DNA of 64,000 bases from CAZOWW01 sp964583765 (GCA_964583765.1 CAZOWW010000012.1:9401-73400); one strand, 5' to 3'; shown: positions 43,309-52,806, counted from the first letter of the stretch. Notes: generated from the letters alone by a model not told the origin. A program made the numbers and translations.

Positions 43309-44592
43309 TCAGCCGGCGAGGGCGAGCTGGAGCTCGCGCACCGAGGGCCGCTCCGCCCACGGTCGCAGCTGGGTGAGCAGCCGGTCGAGTTCGCGCAGGG
43401 TGCGCACCGACCGGGTCTGCTTGGCGATCTCGTGGGCCTCCAGCCCCGCGGTGGCGGCCTCGTCGACCGCTCCGGCCGCCGCGAGCGAGGACGCCAGGAA
43501 GGACGTGAAGTAGCCGTGGTCCCGCCGCGAGAACGGACGGCGTGCCAACACGTCCTGCAGGATGCCCACCGCCTTGGCCGCGGCCCCCAGAGCCGCGTGA
43601 CACAGGGCCGCCTGCACCCGCAGCAGCGCCAGGTCGTAGCTCCCGCCCAGGTCCTGGTCGGCGTTCGTGCTCTCCGCGCCGTCGAACAACAGGTCCTGCG
43701 CCACGGCCAGCTTGCGCTCGACCACCTCGCTGCTGCCGCCGGTCATCGCCCACCCGCGGGCCTCCTGCTGCACCGCCTCGGCCATGACCCGCCGGGGAAG
43801 CTGCCACGGGCCGTTCTGCGCGGCCTGGGCCAGGGTGAGCATGCGGAAACCGTCCCGGGTGTCCCAGGCCAGCTGGCTCTTCTTGAGCAGGATGTATCCC
43901 TGCATGGGACCGTCGCCGGCCTCCTGGGCCGATTCCATCGCCCGGTCCCGCCAGTAGGTGGCCCATTCGGGAGCTCCGGCGTCGCGGTACAGCCAGCCCA
44001 CGAACTCCGCACAGCGGGCCGCGACCCCGAGGACGTGCGGTCGGGTCCGCGCCGAGACCTGGCGCGTGGTGATGTCGATCGCCGCCAGGAGGCTGAGCGT
44101 GGAGGGCAGTGCGTCCTCGGGCCCTCGCTGGCCGTCGTCCCCGTGGCAGCCCGCAAGGCTGCGCTCGAAGTGCGCCACGAGGTCCCGCTCGTCGTGTCCG
44201 CGGGCTTCGTCGACCGAACGCACGACATCGTGGAGCTGCCCGCGGCTCAGGAACGGTGTGCTGATCCGTACCGGCCCCAGTGCCATCCCTCCGGCCGCGA
44301 AGGCACTGATCAACAACTGTCGGCGGTCCGTCGTGTCCTCCCCACCCGGGTCGGGTGCAGACCGGACGGCGGCCGCGAAGCGCTCCTGCTGCTCCGCGCT
44401 CGCCTTGGCCAGGGCCGTGTCCAGCACCGCCTGGAACTCCGGACGCGGCTCTACGGCCTCGCCCCGGGCCTCCCAGTTGGCAACCGTGCGGGTGCTGACG
44501 CCGAGATACTCGGCGAACCCTCGTACCGTCATCCGCAGGGCCGCACGCAACTGCTTGGCCTGCGCACCCGACCAGGTCTGCACGCTGCTCAT
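43309..44592 (-). CDS. HTH transcriptional regulator with TPR-like C-terminal domain
   Basis: A 427-residue regulator typical of actinobacteria. An XRE-like helix-turn-helix occupies about residues 10-45 (LRMTVRGFAEYLGVSTRTVANWEARG). A linker (80-110) leads to about 300 residues of helical TPR-like repeats. The ATG at 44592 is in front of the helix-turn-helix; a longer reading lacks homology. The ligand and targets are unknown. It may control its neighbours, but no operator is recognised. Confidence 0.85.
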   Translation of the reverse strand: MSSVQTWSGAQAKQLRAALRMTVRGFAEYLGVSTRTVANWEARGEAVEPRPEFQAVLDTALAKASAEQQERFAAAVRSAPDPGGEDTTDRRQLLISAFAAGGMALGPVRISTPFLSRGQLHDVVRSVDEARGHDERDLVAHFERSLAGCHGDDGQRGPEDALPSTLSLLAAIDITTRQVSARTRPHVLGVAARCAEFVGWLYRDAGAPEWATYWRDRAMESAQEAGDGPMQGYILLKKSQLAWDTRDGFRMLTLAQAAQNGPWQLPRRVMAEAVQQEARGWAMTGGSSEVVERKLAVAQDLLFDGAESTNADQDLGGSYDLALLRVQAALCHAALGAAAKAVGILQDVLARRPFSRRDHGYFTSFLASSLAAAGAVDEAATAGLEAHEIAKQTRSVRTLRELDRLLTQLRPWAERPSVRELQLALAG

Positions 44593-44844
44593 CGTGGTTA
44601 CAAACCTCGCATCCTCGGCGTGGTCTCGCCGCCAACGAGACGCTCGGTGCATCACCGATCGCTCACAGTTGCATCGCGGTGGTATCCCTGACAAGGCGAA
44701 CTGCCGCCAAGCTGGATCTCGGCACCGGGACCGGATGTGTGCTCCCGCCTACCGCCCGTCTCGGTGCCCACCAACCACAGTCTGCTCTCAAGTAGGCACG
44801 TTGCGGTACTTGGTCCTCGCCACAGTGGCCATTCGCCCGAGGAG

Positions 44845-46056
44845 TCACCCCTCCTCGAGGGCCGGGACCAGGGGCAACGGTCTACCCGCCGTGGCGGTCG
44901 CGACCCGCACCGCGACCGCCACGGCCAGGCAGAGCAGGGTCCCGCGCAACACCGCCACCAGGGTCCACGGCCCGCCCGCGTCCAGTACCCAGGTGGGCGC
45001 CCAGGCCGCGACGACCGCCGTGGTGGTGGCCCACGGCCAGGAGCGCCACCTCGGGCCTCCCCCCCGGGCCACCGGCACCAGCTGGTCCACGAGCAGAGCA
45101 CAGAGCACCAACGAGGCACCGTAGTAGGGCCACCACTGCCAGTCGGTGAGCAACCGGACGGCGACCACGGCCACCGGCGCCACGGTCCAGTACCCCCGTC
45201 GCACCAGCACCCCGCCCACCACGACGGTCAGGACGAGCTGGACCACCCGGGCCGCGGGCGGGATCCCACCCAGGAACGCCCCGACCAGGGTCGTCGGGTT
45301 CACCAGGACGTCCAGGGAGCCCAGCTGCCCCACCGTGTCCGGCGCCGCCAGGACGAAGGGCGCCCACCACGCGGCCGCGGCCGTGCCGAACACCACGACC
45401 GCCCGCATCCGACGCTCCCGTGGCACCGCAAGCAGCAGGCAGACGAAGGCCACCGCCCAGGGCTTGGCCGCCGCCGCCGTGCCCAGCGCGACCGCCGGCC
45501 ACACGGTGCGTGCATGGCGCAGGCCCAGAAGCGCCCCGACCAACAGGCCCAGCACGAGGACGTCGTCCAGGTGCAGGAAGGAGACCGCCAGCACCGACCA
45601 ACTGTGGCCGGCGAGCAGGCCGCCGATCAGCGTGGTCGCCGCCGTACGACGACGGTCGGCCCCCGCGGCGATCGCGAGGCGTTCGATGAGCCGCAGGCAG
45701 ACCAGCAGCACGAGCACCATCGCCCCCGCGGCGAGCAGGCGCCCGGCCGCGGGCGGCAGGAGCGCCTCGGGCATCGCGGCCACCATCGCCGGCGGACCCA
45801 CCTGCAGGCGGGGCATCTGCTCGTACAGGTGCAGCGGACCGCCCGGGACCGCCACTCGGGGACCGGCGGTCCCGGTGAGCACCCGGGCGCCGCACTCGAA
45901 GACCCACCAATCCCCCACCTGGACCTGCGGGGAATAGAGGTACCCGAACCAGCCGGCGAGCACCGCGCCCAGCACCAGGAAGCGGGCCCGCAGGACGCCG
46001 TCCAGGGCACGCACGACACCGTCGGCCCGCAGGTCGCGGGACCACAGCCACCTCAC
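44845..46056 (-). CDS. Polytopic membrane protein, GT-C/GT87-like
   Basis: A 403-residue protein with about ten membrane helices. An early extracytoplasmic loop has acidic and aromatic residues (QVGDWWVFECGARVLTG) and a later YEQMPRLQVGPPA, a pattern like the D...Y.YPP loops of polyprenyl-phosphate-dependent glycosyltransferases (DUF2029/GT87). The assignment is by architecture only. The GTG start at 46056 lies 36 bp after the aroB stop on the same strand. Confidence 0.6.
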   Translation of the reverse strand: MRWLWSRDLRADGVVRALDGVLRARFLVLGAVLAGWFGYLYSPQVQVGDWWVFECGARVLTGTAGPRVAVPGGPLHLYEQMPRLQVGPPAMVAAMPEALLPPAAGRLLAAGAMVLVLLVCLRLIERLAIAAGADRRRTAATTLIGGLLAGHSWSVLAVSFLHLDDVLVLGLLVGALLGLRHARTVWPAVALGTAAAAKPWAVAFVCLLLAVPRERRMRAVVVFGTAAAAWWAPFVLAAPDTVGQLGSLDVLVNPTTLVGAFLGGIPPAARVVQLVLTVVVGGVLVRRGYWTVAPVAVVAVRLLTDWQWWPYYGASLVLCALLVDQLVPVARGGGPRWRSWPWATTTAVVAAWAPTWVLDAGGPWTLVAVLRGTLLCLAVAVAVRVATATAGRPLPLVPALEEG

Positions 46057-46092
46057 GTACCGGTCATCGGCACCGGGCGGCCCCGGCTTGCG

Positions 46093-47214
46093 TCAGTCCG
46101 GGCAGAGCGCCCGGTAGCAGTCCTCGAGGACCTCCTCGGACGGTCCCTCCAGGCGGATCGGGTGGCCGATCCCGTCCAGGATCACGAACCGCAGCAGATC
46201 ACCCCGGGTCTTCTTGTCCCGGCGCATGGCCTCCAGCAGGACCGTCCAGCGGTCGTCCCGGTAGCCCACGGGCAGGCCGAGCCCGGACAGCAGCGCACGG
46301 TGCCGGGCGACGTCCGCGGGCTGCAGGTGCCCGGTCCGCGCGGCCAGCTCGGCCGCGTAGACCATGCCCACGCCCACGGCCTCGCCGTGCCGCCAGGTGT
46401 ACCGCTCGACCTGCTCGATCGCGTGCGCGAAGGTGTGTCCGTAGTTGAGCACCTCCCGCAGCCGGGCCTCGCGCAGATCGGCGCTGACCACCTTCGCCTT
46501 GACCGCCACGCTGCGCTCGACGAGCTCCCGCACCACACCCGAGTCCCAGGTGGTGGCCGCGGACGGCTCCTCCTCGACCAGGGACAGGATCCGCGCGTCG
46601 TCGATCAGTCCGCACTTGACCACCTCGGCCAGGCCCGCGACCAGCTCGTGATGCGGCAGGGTCGCCAGGGCGCCGAGGTCACACAGCACCCCCGCCGGTG
46701 GGTGGAACGCCCCGACCAGGTTCTTGCCCTCCGCGGTGTTGATGCCGGTCTTGCCGCCCACCGCGGCGTCCACCATCGCGAGCAGGGTCGTCGGCACGAG
46801 CACCACCCGCACCCCGCGCAGCCAGGTCGCCGCGACGAAACCGGCCAGATCGGTCACCGTGCCGCCGCCCACCCCGACCACGGCGTCCGAGCGCGTGAAC
46901 CCGGCCCGCCCCAGCAGCTCCCAACAGGACTGCAGGACCGAGGCCGTCTTCGCCGCCTCGGCATCGGGCACCTCGGCCGGCACGGTGTGGTAGCCGGCGC
47001 CGGACAGCACCTCCCGCACCCGGTCCCCCGTCGCCCGCAGATTGCGCGAGTGGAGCACGAAGACCCGCCGCACCTGATCACCGAGCAGGCCGGGCAGCTC
47101 CCCGAGCAGTCCGTGGCCGATCACGACGTCGTAGTCGTTCCCGCCCGCGGGGTCGCCCGGGGCGCCGGCCCCCACCCGGATCCGGCTCGTACGGTCGAGA
47201 TGGGCCACGTTCAC
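46093..47214 (-). CDS. aroB: 3-dehydroquinate synthase
   Basis: Second shikimate-pathway step, NAD- and Zn-dependent. The product is 373 residues. The nucleotide-binding GGGTVTDLAGFVAATWLRGV, VDAAVGGKTGINT, and metal ligands in LAEVVKCGLI, NYGHTFAHAIE and WRHGEAVGVGM are visible. The GTG start overlaps the aroK stop (GTGA). Confidence 0.96.
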   Translation of the reverse strand: MNVAHLDRTSRIRVGAGAPGDPAGGNDYDVVIGHGLLGELPGLLGDQVRRVFVLHSRNLRATGDRVREVLSGAGYHTVPAEVPDAEAAKTASVLQSCWELLGRAGFTRSDAVVGVGGGTVTDLAGFVAATWLRGVRVVLVPTTLLAMVDAAVGGKTGINTAEGKNLVGAFHPPAGVLCDLGALATLPHHELVAGLAEVVKCGLIDDARILSLVEEEPSAATTWDSGVVRELVERSVAVKAKVVSADLREARLREVLNYGHTFAHAIEQVERYTWRHGEAVGVGMVYAAELAARTGHLQPADVARHRALLSGLGLPVGYRDDRWTVLLEAMRRDKKTRGDLLRFVILDGIGHPIRLEGPSEEVLEDCYRALCPD

Positions 47215-47825
47215 GCAGGATCGTCCTCTCGGTTCTGCTGAGCGCCGGCGGCGTCCTCGGCCGGGTCGGCGACAGAGGTGCTGGTCCGCGGGCCCAGGAC
47301 GTCCGGCCCGTCGACGGTGGCCAGGAGCGCCACCACGGCCTCGGTGACCTCCTGCGGCGTGCGCCCGTTCGTGGCCACGGTACCCGTGGCGACCTGCTGG
47401 TAGATCGGGCGGCGCAGTTCCATGAGCTGCTGCCAGCGCGCGCGGGGATTACCCAGGAGCAGTGGACGGTCCCGGTTCAGGCCGATCCGGCGGGCGGCGT
47501 CCGACAGGCCCACGTCCAGGAAGACCACGGTGTGGCCGCGCAGGACCTCCTGGTTGCGCGGGTCCAGCACGGCCCCGCCGCCCAGGGCCAGCACCCCGTC
47601 GTGCTCACGCAGGGCGCGCGCCACGGCCTGCGTCTCCAACTCCCGGAAGGCGCCCTCGCCGGACTCCAGGAAGATGTCGGTGATCGTGCGTCCGTCCGCG
47701 GCCTCCACGTCCCGGTCGGTGTCCCGCACGGTGAGGCCCAGCACCTGCCCCAGCGCCTCGGCGACGGTGCTCTTGCCGGCACCCGGCGGCCCGACCAGCA
47801 CCACCCGGGGCCTGCGCGAGGTCAC
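47211..47825 (-). CDS. aroK: Shikimate kinase
   Basis: Phosphorylates shikimate. It is a 204-residue P-loop kinase: Walker A GPPGAGKST, DTDRDVEAADG (shikimate-binding Asp), GEGAFRELE and LGGGAV. The C-terminal 35 residues beyond the core are an acidic, Asp/Ala-rich tail. The GTG start overlaps the aroC stop, and the gene end overlaps the aroB start. Confidence 0.96.
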   Translation of the reverse strand: MTSRRPRVVLVGPPGAGKSTVAEALGQVLGLTVRDTDRDVEAADGRTITDIFLESGEGAFRELETQAVARALREHDGVLALGGGAVLDPRNQEVLRGHTVVFLDVGLSDAARRIGLNRDRPLLLGNPRARWQQLMELRRPIYQQVATGTVATNGRTPQEVTEAVVALLATVDGPDVLGPRTSTSVADPAEDAAGAQQNREDDPA

Positions 47826-49021
47826 CGCCCGCTCCGGAGGAGATCGGGGATGGCCTCGAGGTACGCCCGCACGTTGCGGGTCACCTCGGGCACGCTGTCC
47901 CCGCCGAACTTCTCCAGCACGGCATCGGCCAGGACCAGGGCGACCATGGCCTCGGCCACCACACCCGCCGCCGGCACCGCACACACGTCGGAACGCTGGT
48001 TGATCGCGACCGCCGCCTCGCCCGTGCTCACGTCCACCGTGGCCAGGGCCCGCGGCACGGTGGAGATCGGCTTCATCGCGGCACGCACCCGCAGGAGCTC
48101 CCCGGTACTGATGCCGCCCTCGGTACCCCCGGCGCGGCCGGTCCGACGGCGCAACAGGCCGTCCTCACTCCGCACGATCTCGTCGTGGGCGAGCGAACCG
48201 CGTCGACGGGCGCTCGCGAATCCGTCCCCGACCTCGACGCCCTTGATCGCCTGAATGCCCATGAGGGCCCCCGCGAGCCGCGCGTCCAGGCGCCGGTCCC
48301 CGTGCACGTGGCTGCCCAACCCCGGGGGCAGGCCGACCGCGATCACCTCGACCACCCCGCCCACGGTGTCCCCGTCCCGACGGCAGTCGTCGATCTCGTC
48401 GACCATGGCCTGGCTGGTGGCCGCGTGGAAGCACCGGACCTGGTCCGCGTCCAGGGCCGCGACGTCGTCCGGACCGGGCAACGGCGCGTCCTCGGGGACC
48501 GAGACCGGCCCGATCGCGACCGTGTGGCTGACCAGCCGGACGCCGAGCCCCTGCTCGAGCAGGGCCGCCGCGAGCACCCCCAGGGCCACCCGGGTGGCGG
48601 TCTCCCGGGCCGAGGCGCGCTCGAGCACCGGCCGCGCGTCGTCGAAGCCGTACTTCTGCATGCCCACCAGGTCCGCATGTCCCGGGCGCGGCCGGGTCAG
48701 GGCGGCGTTGCGGGCCTGCGCCCGGAGCACCTGGGGGTCCACCGGGTCGGCGGACATGACAGTGCGCCACTTGGGCCACTCGGAGTTCGCCACCTGCAGG
48801 GCGATCGGACCACCCTGGGTGAGCCCCTGGCGGACGCCGCCCAGGAAGGAGACGTCGTCCTCCTCGAACTTCATCCGGGCACCCCGCCCGTAGCCCAGGC
48901 GGCGCCGGGCGAGGGCGGTTCGGACGTCCTCCGTGGTGACCCGCACTCCTGCGGGCAGCCCCTCGAGGACTCCGACGAGCGCGGGTCCGTGCGATTCTCC
49001 TGCCGTCAGCCAGCGAAGCAT
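47822..49021 (-). CDS. aroC: Chorismate synthase
   Basis: Final step to chorismate, needing reduced FMN. The product is 399 residues. Signature motifs: LTAGESHGPALVGVLEG, RRRLGYGRGARMKFE, RPRPGHADLVG, RASARETATRVA, GRAGGTEGGISTG and NQRSDVCAVPA. The ATG at 49021 is the conserved start. It heads the aroC-aroK-aroB unit just downstream of the pilus genes. Confidence 0.97.
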   Translation of the reverse strand: MLRWLTAGESHGPALVGVLEGLPAGVRVTTEDVRTALARRRLGYGRGARMKFEEDDVSFLGGVRQGLTQGGPIALQVANSEWPKWRTVMSADPVDPQVLRAQARNAALTRPRPGHADLVGMQKYGFDDARPVLERASARETATRVALGVLAAALLEQGLGVRLVSHTVAIGPVSVPEDAPLPGPDDVAALDADQVRCFHAATSQAMVDEIDDCRRDGDTVGGVVEVIAVGLPPGLGSHVHGDRRLDARLAGALMGIQAIKGVEVGDGFASARRRGSLAHDEIVRSEDGLLRRRTGRAGGTEGGISTGELLRVRAAMKPISTVPRALATVDVSTGEAAVAINQRSDVCAVPAAGVVAEAMVALVLADAVLEKFGGDSVPEVTRNVRAYLEAIPDLLRSGR

Positions 49022-49157
49022 GGCCGCATCCTCGCACGCGCCCACGTCCGCGCACCCGGCTCACCCCCGAGGGCGCTCTCCCGTGGGGCCCGACGAGTCC
49101 ACGGTCCGGTCATGGTGCCCCTGTCTCCCGTCCGGCCGCCGTGGGCCCGGCCACGCC

Positions 49158-49916
49158 TCAGCGCACGCGGACCTGGTCACCGGGGCAGAGAGTGTGCGAC
49201 TCGCTCCCGTAGGAGACCTGGGCACAGTTCTCCGAACTGGTCGTCTGCAGCGCGTCGAAACGGAAGTAGGAGGGCAGACCGAACACCTGGCCCACCCCGA
49301 CCCCGTCGAAGTGCGTGCCGTTGACGATGAAGTCGGCGCTGGTGCCGCTCACCCACTTGTAGAGGGTGAGGTACACGGTGTCGCTGTGCACGGTCCTCGT
49401 GGCACCACCCACGGTCACCGTCACGTAGACCACGTGGCCGCCGGTGCTCCCGGTCGTCGTGGTCCACCCGGAATCGGTGGTGGAGATCGCCGCGGCGGTG
49501 GTGCTGGTGGCACCCGAGCCGCCGGCGGCCGTGGTGGCGCCCGAGCCGCCGCCGGTCGTCGTCGCCGAGCCCGCGGTCGTCGCCGAGGTCGGACCGGCGA
49601 ACGGGTTGTGCGCGTTCACCGCCGGGTCGGTCACCGCGACCGTGGGCAGGGAGGAGGGCGCCGCGGTCGTGACCGGGCTGGTCCTGGGTCCCGGATGGTG
49701 CGCCGCCGTGGTGACCACCGGCTGGCCGGCGTCCGAACTGCCCGATCCCTGGAACAGGGTGAAGTAGGCGATCGCCCCGAGCGCGATCGCACCGACCGCG
49801 GTGCCCCCGATCAGCAGCAACCGGCGGGAGGAGCCCGAGGCGGTCTCGAAGCCCTGGGGGGCGGGACCTTCCGGTCCCCCGAAGCCGGAACCGAACGACG
49901 ACGGGGTCATGCTCAC
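49158..49916 (-). CDS. Unrecognised pilus-cluster protein in the PilP position
   Basis: A 252-residue protein. The first 30 residues are Gly/Pro/Ser-rich and cytoplasmic, with a single membrane segment (about 33-53). A Thr/Ala/Ser-rich stalk of about 100 residues follows, then a compact extracytoplasmic C-terminal domain (about 160-252) with two cysteines (ENCAQ and TLCPGD) that may form a disulfide. The GTG start overlaps the pilO stop (GTGA). It is the fourth gene of a pilM-pilN-pilO-X unit, where Gram-negative clusters have the PilP lipoprotein, but there is no lipobox and no recognisable PilP sequence. Confidence 0.75.
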   Translation of the reverse strand: MSMTPSSFGSGFGGPEGPAPQGFETASGSSRRLLLIGGTAVGAIALGAIAYFTLFQGSGSSDAGQPVVTTAAHHPGPRTSPVTTAAPSSLPTVAVTDPAVNAHNPFAGPTSATTAGSATTTGGGSGATTAAGGSGATSTTAAAISTTDSGWTTTTGSTGGHVVYVTVTVGGATRTVHSDTVYLTLYKWVSGTSADFIVNGTHFDGVGVGQVFGLPSYFRFDALQTTSSENCAQVSYGSESHTLCPGDQVRVR

Positions 49917-50794
49917 GGGGTCCCTCCGGTGGTGGTCGTGGCCGGGGTCGTGGTCGTCGTGGCCGAGCCGATGCCCGCGTCGTAGCTGGGCTCGGTCGTC
50001 GTGACCGTGGGGACCACAGCCGGCGGCAGGACGAAGACGACGCCGGTGATCGTGGCGTCGATCAGCCCTTCCCCCGCGTCGTCCGACCCCGTCGTGGTGG
50101 CGGTCGCGGTGTCCGTGGTGGTCGTCGTCGTGGTAGTCGTGGTCCCGGTGTCGGTCGACGAGGCTCCCGAGCCGCCGGCACTCTTGGACACGCCCTCCTC
50201 GATCGAGGAGATCAGGAACGCCCGGTGCATGGACATCTGCATCTTCTTCACGAACATCGCGACCTGGAAGTAGCCACCGGTCACGGTCACCACCACGGGG
50301 ATCGAGACCAGGGTGCTGCCCGGGATGGCGACCGAGGCCGTCGTGCTCGTCACCGGACCCGCCACGAGCCGGCCCAGCCCGGAGGCCGCGGACGTGGTGG
50401 TGGTCGGGGAACCGGTCGGCGAGGTCGCGCCGACGCTGGAGGGCAGGCCGACCTGGGCCGCCCCCGGGGTGACGCCGGTGAGGGTGACACCCGAGGTCGT
50501 CGCCATGAGGTCCAGGGCCCGGATCAACGCGGGCATCCGTGAGGACGGTGGCAGCTGATCCTCCAGGCCAGCCAGGTCGCCCAGGCGCTCGGGCAGCTTG
50601 GCGGACTGGGCACGGAGCTGCTCGATCTTCACGAGCATGTCCTGGTTGCCCGCCAGGACCTCGGTCTTCTGCTGGCGCAGACCGGCCGCGTCGTCGCGCC
50701 GCGGGGAGATCAGCAGGAACCAGGCGGAGGCCAGCAACAGGGCGCAGAGCACCACCGTCACGACCACCCAGCGCACGGTCGGGTTTCGGAGCAT
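49913..50794 (-). CDS. pilO: Type IV pilus assembly protein PilO
   Basis: Inner-membrane alignment subcomplex protein, partner of PilN and PilM. The product is 293 residues: one N-terminal membrane helix (about 8-28), a short coiled region (QQKTEVLAGNQDMLVKIEQLR) and a ferredoxin-like periplasmic-type domain (LPERLGDL, GGYFQVAMFVKKMQ, AFLISSIEE). Two long Thr-rich insertions, one of ten Thr in a row, are unusual. The ATG is 1 bp past the pilN stop. Confidence 0.85.
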   Translation of the reverse strand: MLRNPTVRWVVVTVVLCALLLASAWFLLISPRRDDAAGLRQQKTEVLAGNQDMLVKIEQLRAQSAKLPERLGDLAGLEDQLPPSSRMPALIRALDLMATTSGVTLTGVTPGAAQVGLPSSVGATSPTGSPTTTTSAASGLGRLVAGPVTSTTASVAIPGSTLVSIPVVVTVTGGYFQVAMFVKKMQMSMHRAFLISSIEEGVSKSAGGSGASSTDTGTTTTTTTTTTDTATATTTGSDDAGEGLIDATITGVVFVLPPAVVPTVTTTEPSYDAGIGSATTTTTPATTTTGGTP

Positions 50795-50795
50795 C

Positions 50796-51518
50796 TCAGT
50801 TTGCCTTCCGGTCGAACCGGTGGGACAACGCGTCCGCGGTGATGGTCACGCTCCCACTGAAGGAGACCGTGGATCCGCCGGAGCTGTCGCGCACGGCCCC
50901 GCTGAACGTGGCCCCGTCGAAGCCCTTGACGGTGTTCAGGGTCTCCAGCCACTTGGCGACCGCTGGGAAACTGTCCGCATTGGCCGCCACGGTGACCGTG
51001 CCCACCCCGGGGACGGCGAGCGGGTTCGTTGAGCCCGAACCGGCCGGAACCCCCGCGTTCGCGGAGGAGACGCTGAGCTTGAGGCTGCTCATCCAGACCT
51101 CGCGCGGGGTGGCCACGGCGATGTCGTTGAGGTAGCTGTACCAGGCGACATCGGTCGCCATGGCCTGTTCCCGGATCTGCTCGGCGGACTCCACCTGGGC
51201 GAGCACCATGGGGGCCTGCGCGTAGCGGTTCGCCTCTGCCTGGAGCGACGCGGTCCGTGACTTCACGTCGACCAGTTCGGAGTTGGCGCTGTCCACCCCG
51301 GTCTGGGCCCAGTAGGTCCCGGCGCAGGCCAGAGCCACGGCGCCGAGGACCCCCGTGGCCAGTACCCACTGCAGGCGGCGCAGGCGCCTGCCCTCGGTGA
51401 TCTCCGCTGGCAACAGGTTGACCAGAGGGACGCTCGCCCACTCCACCTGCCCCAGGGAGGTGTCGACCTCCGGAGCCTGTCGGGGCGCCGGCACCTGGTT
51501 CGTCGTCTGCGTACTCAT
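50796..51518 (-). CDS. pilN: Type IV pilus assembly protein PilN
   Basis: Bitopic alignment protein. The product is 240 residues. The conserved cytoplasmic PilM-binding motif appears as VNLLPAEI near residue 34, then a membrane helix (about 50-70), a coiled segment, and a ferredoxin-like domain. The ATG overlaps the pilM stop (TGATG). Order and spacing match pilMNO operons. Confidence 0.88.
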   Translation of the reverse strand: MSTQTTNQVPAPRQAPEVDTSLGQVEWASVPLVNLLPAEITEGRRLRRLQWVLATGVLGAVALACAGTYWAQTGVDSANSELVDVKSRTASLQAEANRYAQAPMVLAQVESAEQIREQAMATDVAWYSYLNDIAVATPREVWMSSLKLSVSSANAGVPAGSGSTNPLAVPGVGTVTVAANADSFPAVAKWLETLNTVKGFDGATFSGAVRDSSGGSTVSFSGSVTITADALSHRFDRKAN

Positions 51519-52567
51519 CAGAAGGCTCCCAGCGCGAGACCCACCGGCACCGCGGCCAGCGGCTTGACGAAGTCGATCTGGCGCTCGTCCAGTCCGGTCT
51601 TGCCCAGCCGTACCGAAGCCAGCGGGTCACCGGCCACCGCCGGCAGCCGGGTGGCCGAGGAGAGCCGGTCGAGCAGACCGTCGAGGCGCGACCCGCCGCC
51701 GGAGACCAGGATGCGTTCGATGGGTGCGCTGGGATTCGCCGTCGCGTAGTAGTCCAGCGATCCGCGGATCTCGTCCACGAACTCCTGCATGGTGGCGGCC
51801 ACGGCCCGCTGCACTGCCGCGAGATCCTCGGTGGCATAGCCGAGGGTCAACTGCTGCTTGAGCCCCTCGGCCTGGTGAGCGGTGACCCCCAGGCGCTCGG
51901 CCACCGCATCGGTGATGTCCTGGCCTCCCATGAGCAGGATGCGTACGAAGCGCGGGGAGCCCGAACGGTGCACCACCACGTTGGTCACCCGGGCGCCGAT
52001 GTCGATGAGGGCCTCGGCCTCGATCTCCACCCCGGTCTGGCGGCCCATCGCCCGCAGCACCGCGAAGGAGGTGAGGTCCACCGACACGCAGCGCAGGCCG
52101 GCTTTCTCGGCGCACCGCACATTGGCCAGGACCGTCTCGCGCGCGGCCGCGACGAGCAGGCCGTTGAGACCGAGTGTCCCGTTGGGGTCGCGCGTCTGCT
52201 CCAGGGGGAAGAAGTCGAGGACCGCCTGCTCGATCGGGATCGGCAGGAAGTCCTGCACCTGCAGGGGCAGGCTCGCCTTGAGCTCGGACGGCGGCATCCA
52301 CGGCAGCTCGATCTGCCGCACGATCACCCGTTGGTTCGCCACTCCCATGACCACCCGCTTGTGCGAGAAGCCGGCAGCCGACCAGAGCTGGCGCAGCGAG
52401 CTGACCACGGGAGCCTGGTCGACCACCTCGCCGTCCCGCACGGCTCCCTCGGGCAGGACCACTTGCCCGAATCGTTCGAGAGTGATCCCCCCTCGCCCGT
52501 AGGACAGCTCGGCTGCTCGGACGACGGACGTCCCGATGTCCAGGCCGATGGCCGTGCGCCCCGCCAT
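51518..52567 (-). CDS. pilM: Type IV pilus assembly protein PilM
   Basis: Cytoplasmic actin-like ATPase that binds PilN and links the alignment complex to the motor. The product is 349 residues. The phosphate-1 motif is IGLDIGTSVVRAAEL; the SHS2-containing region and ILVSGGGSRLDGL near the C-terminus are clear. The ATG at 52567 (MAGRTAIGLDIG) follows GAGGAGAC. A FliA-like promoter lies about 85 bp upstream. Confidence 0.92.
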   Translation of the reverse strand: MAGRTAIGLDIGTSVVRAAELSYGRGGITLERFGQVVLPEGAVRDGEVVDQAPVVSSLRQLWSAAGFSHKRVVMGVANQRVIVRQIELPWMPPSELKASLPLQVQDFLPIPIEQAVLDFFPLEQTRDPNGTLGLNGLLVAAARETVLANVRCAEKAGLRCVSVDLTSFAVLRAMGRQTGVEIEAEALIDIGARVTNVVVHRSGSPRFVRILLMGGQDITDAVAERLGVTAHQAEGLKQQLTLGYATEDLAAVQRAVAATMQEFVDEIRGSLDYYATANPSAPIERILVSGGGSRLDGLLDRLSSATRLPAVAGDPLASVRLGKTGLDERQIDFVKPLAAVPVGLALGAF

Positions 52568-52650
52568 GCGTGTCTCCTCTGCTGCACCCATCGAAGCGGG
52601 GCCGCATCGGCCTTCGCCGACGACCCTGCACGGGAGGTAATCCGTGTGCG

Positions 52651-52678
52651 TCATCGGATGGGGCGCCGGAGCGCTTGA
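52651..52678 (-). promoter_or_regulatory. FliA/WhiG-like promoter of pilMNO
   Basis: Minus strand: CTCAAG with TCAAG at 52678-52674, a 15-bp spacer, then TCCGATGA at 52658-52651. It has the same motif and spacing as three other pil promoters in this window. The start codon is about 84 bp downstream of the -10. Confidence 0.65.
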
Positions 52679-52720
52679 GCGCATCTCCCCCGGTCGGAGG
52701 CCGTCCGGGGTATGCCGTCG

Positions 52721-52786
52721 CCCGATCGGAGCACCCTGGTCGGACCAGGACGTCGACCCAGGGTGGCGGGCCAGACGGCGATCGGG
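52721..52786. terminator. Nested inverted repeats after pilD
   Basis: CCCGATCG (52721-52728) pairs with CGATCGGG (52779-52786), and inside them CACCCTGG (52732-52739) pairs with CCAGGGTG (52758-52765). The structure follows the pilD stop and precedes the pilM promoter, so it likely ends the pilin operon. Confidence 0.55.
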
Positions 52787-52806
52787 TGACGGGCCGGAGG
52801 GAGAGC

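Noticed and set aside
44593..44844. A fifth FliA-like promoter (plus-strand CTCAAG near 44787)
   Set aside because: The bases 15 positions downstream read ACTTGG and not xCCGA, and no gene starts nearby on that strand.
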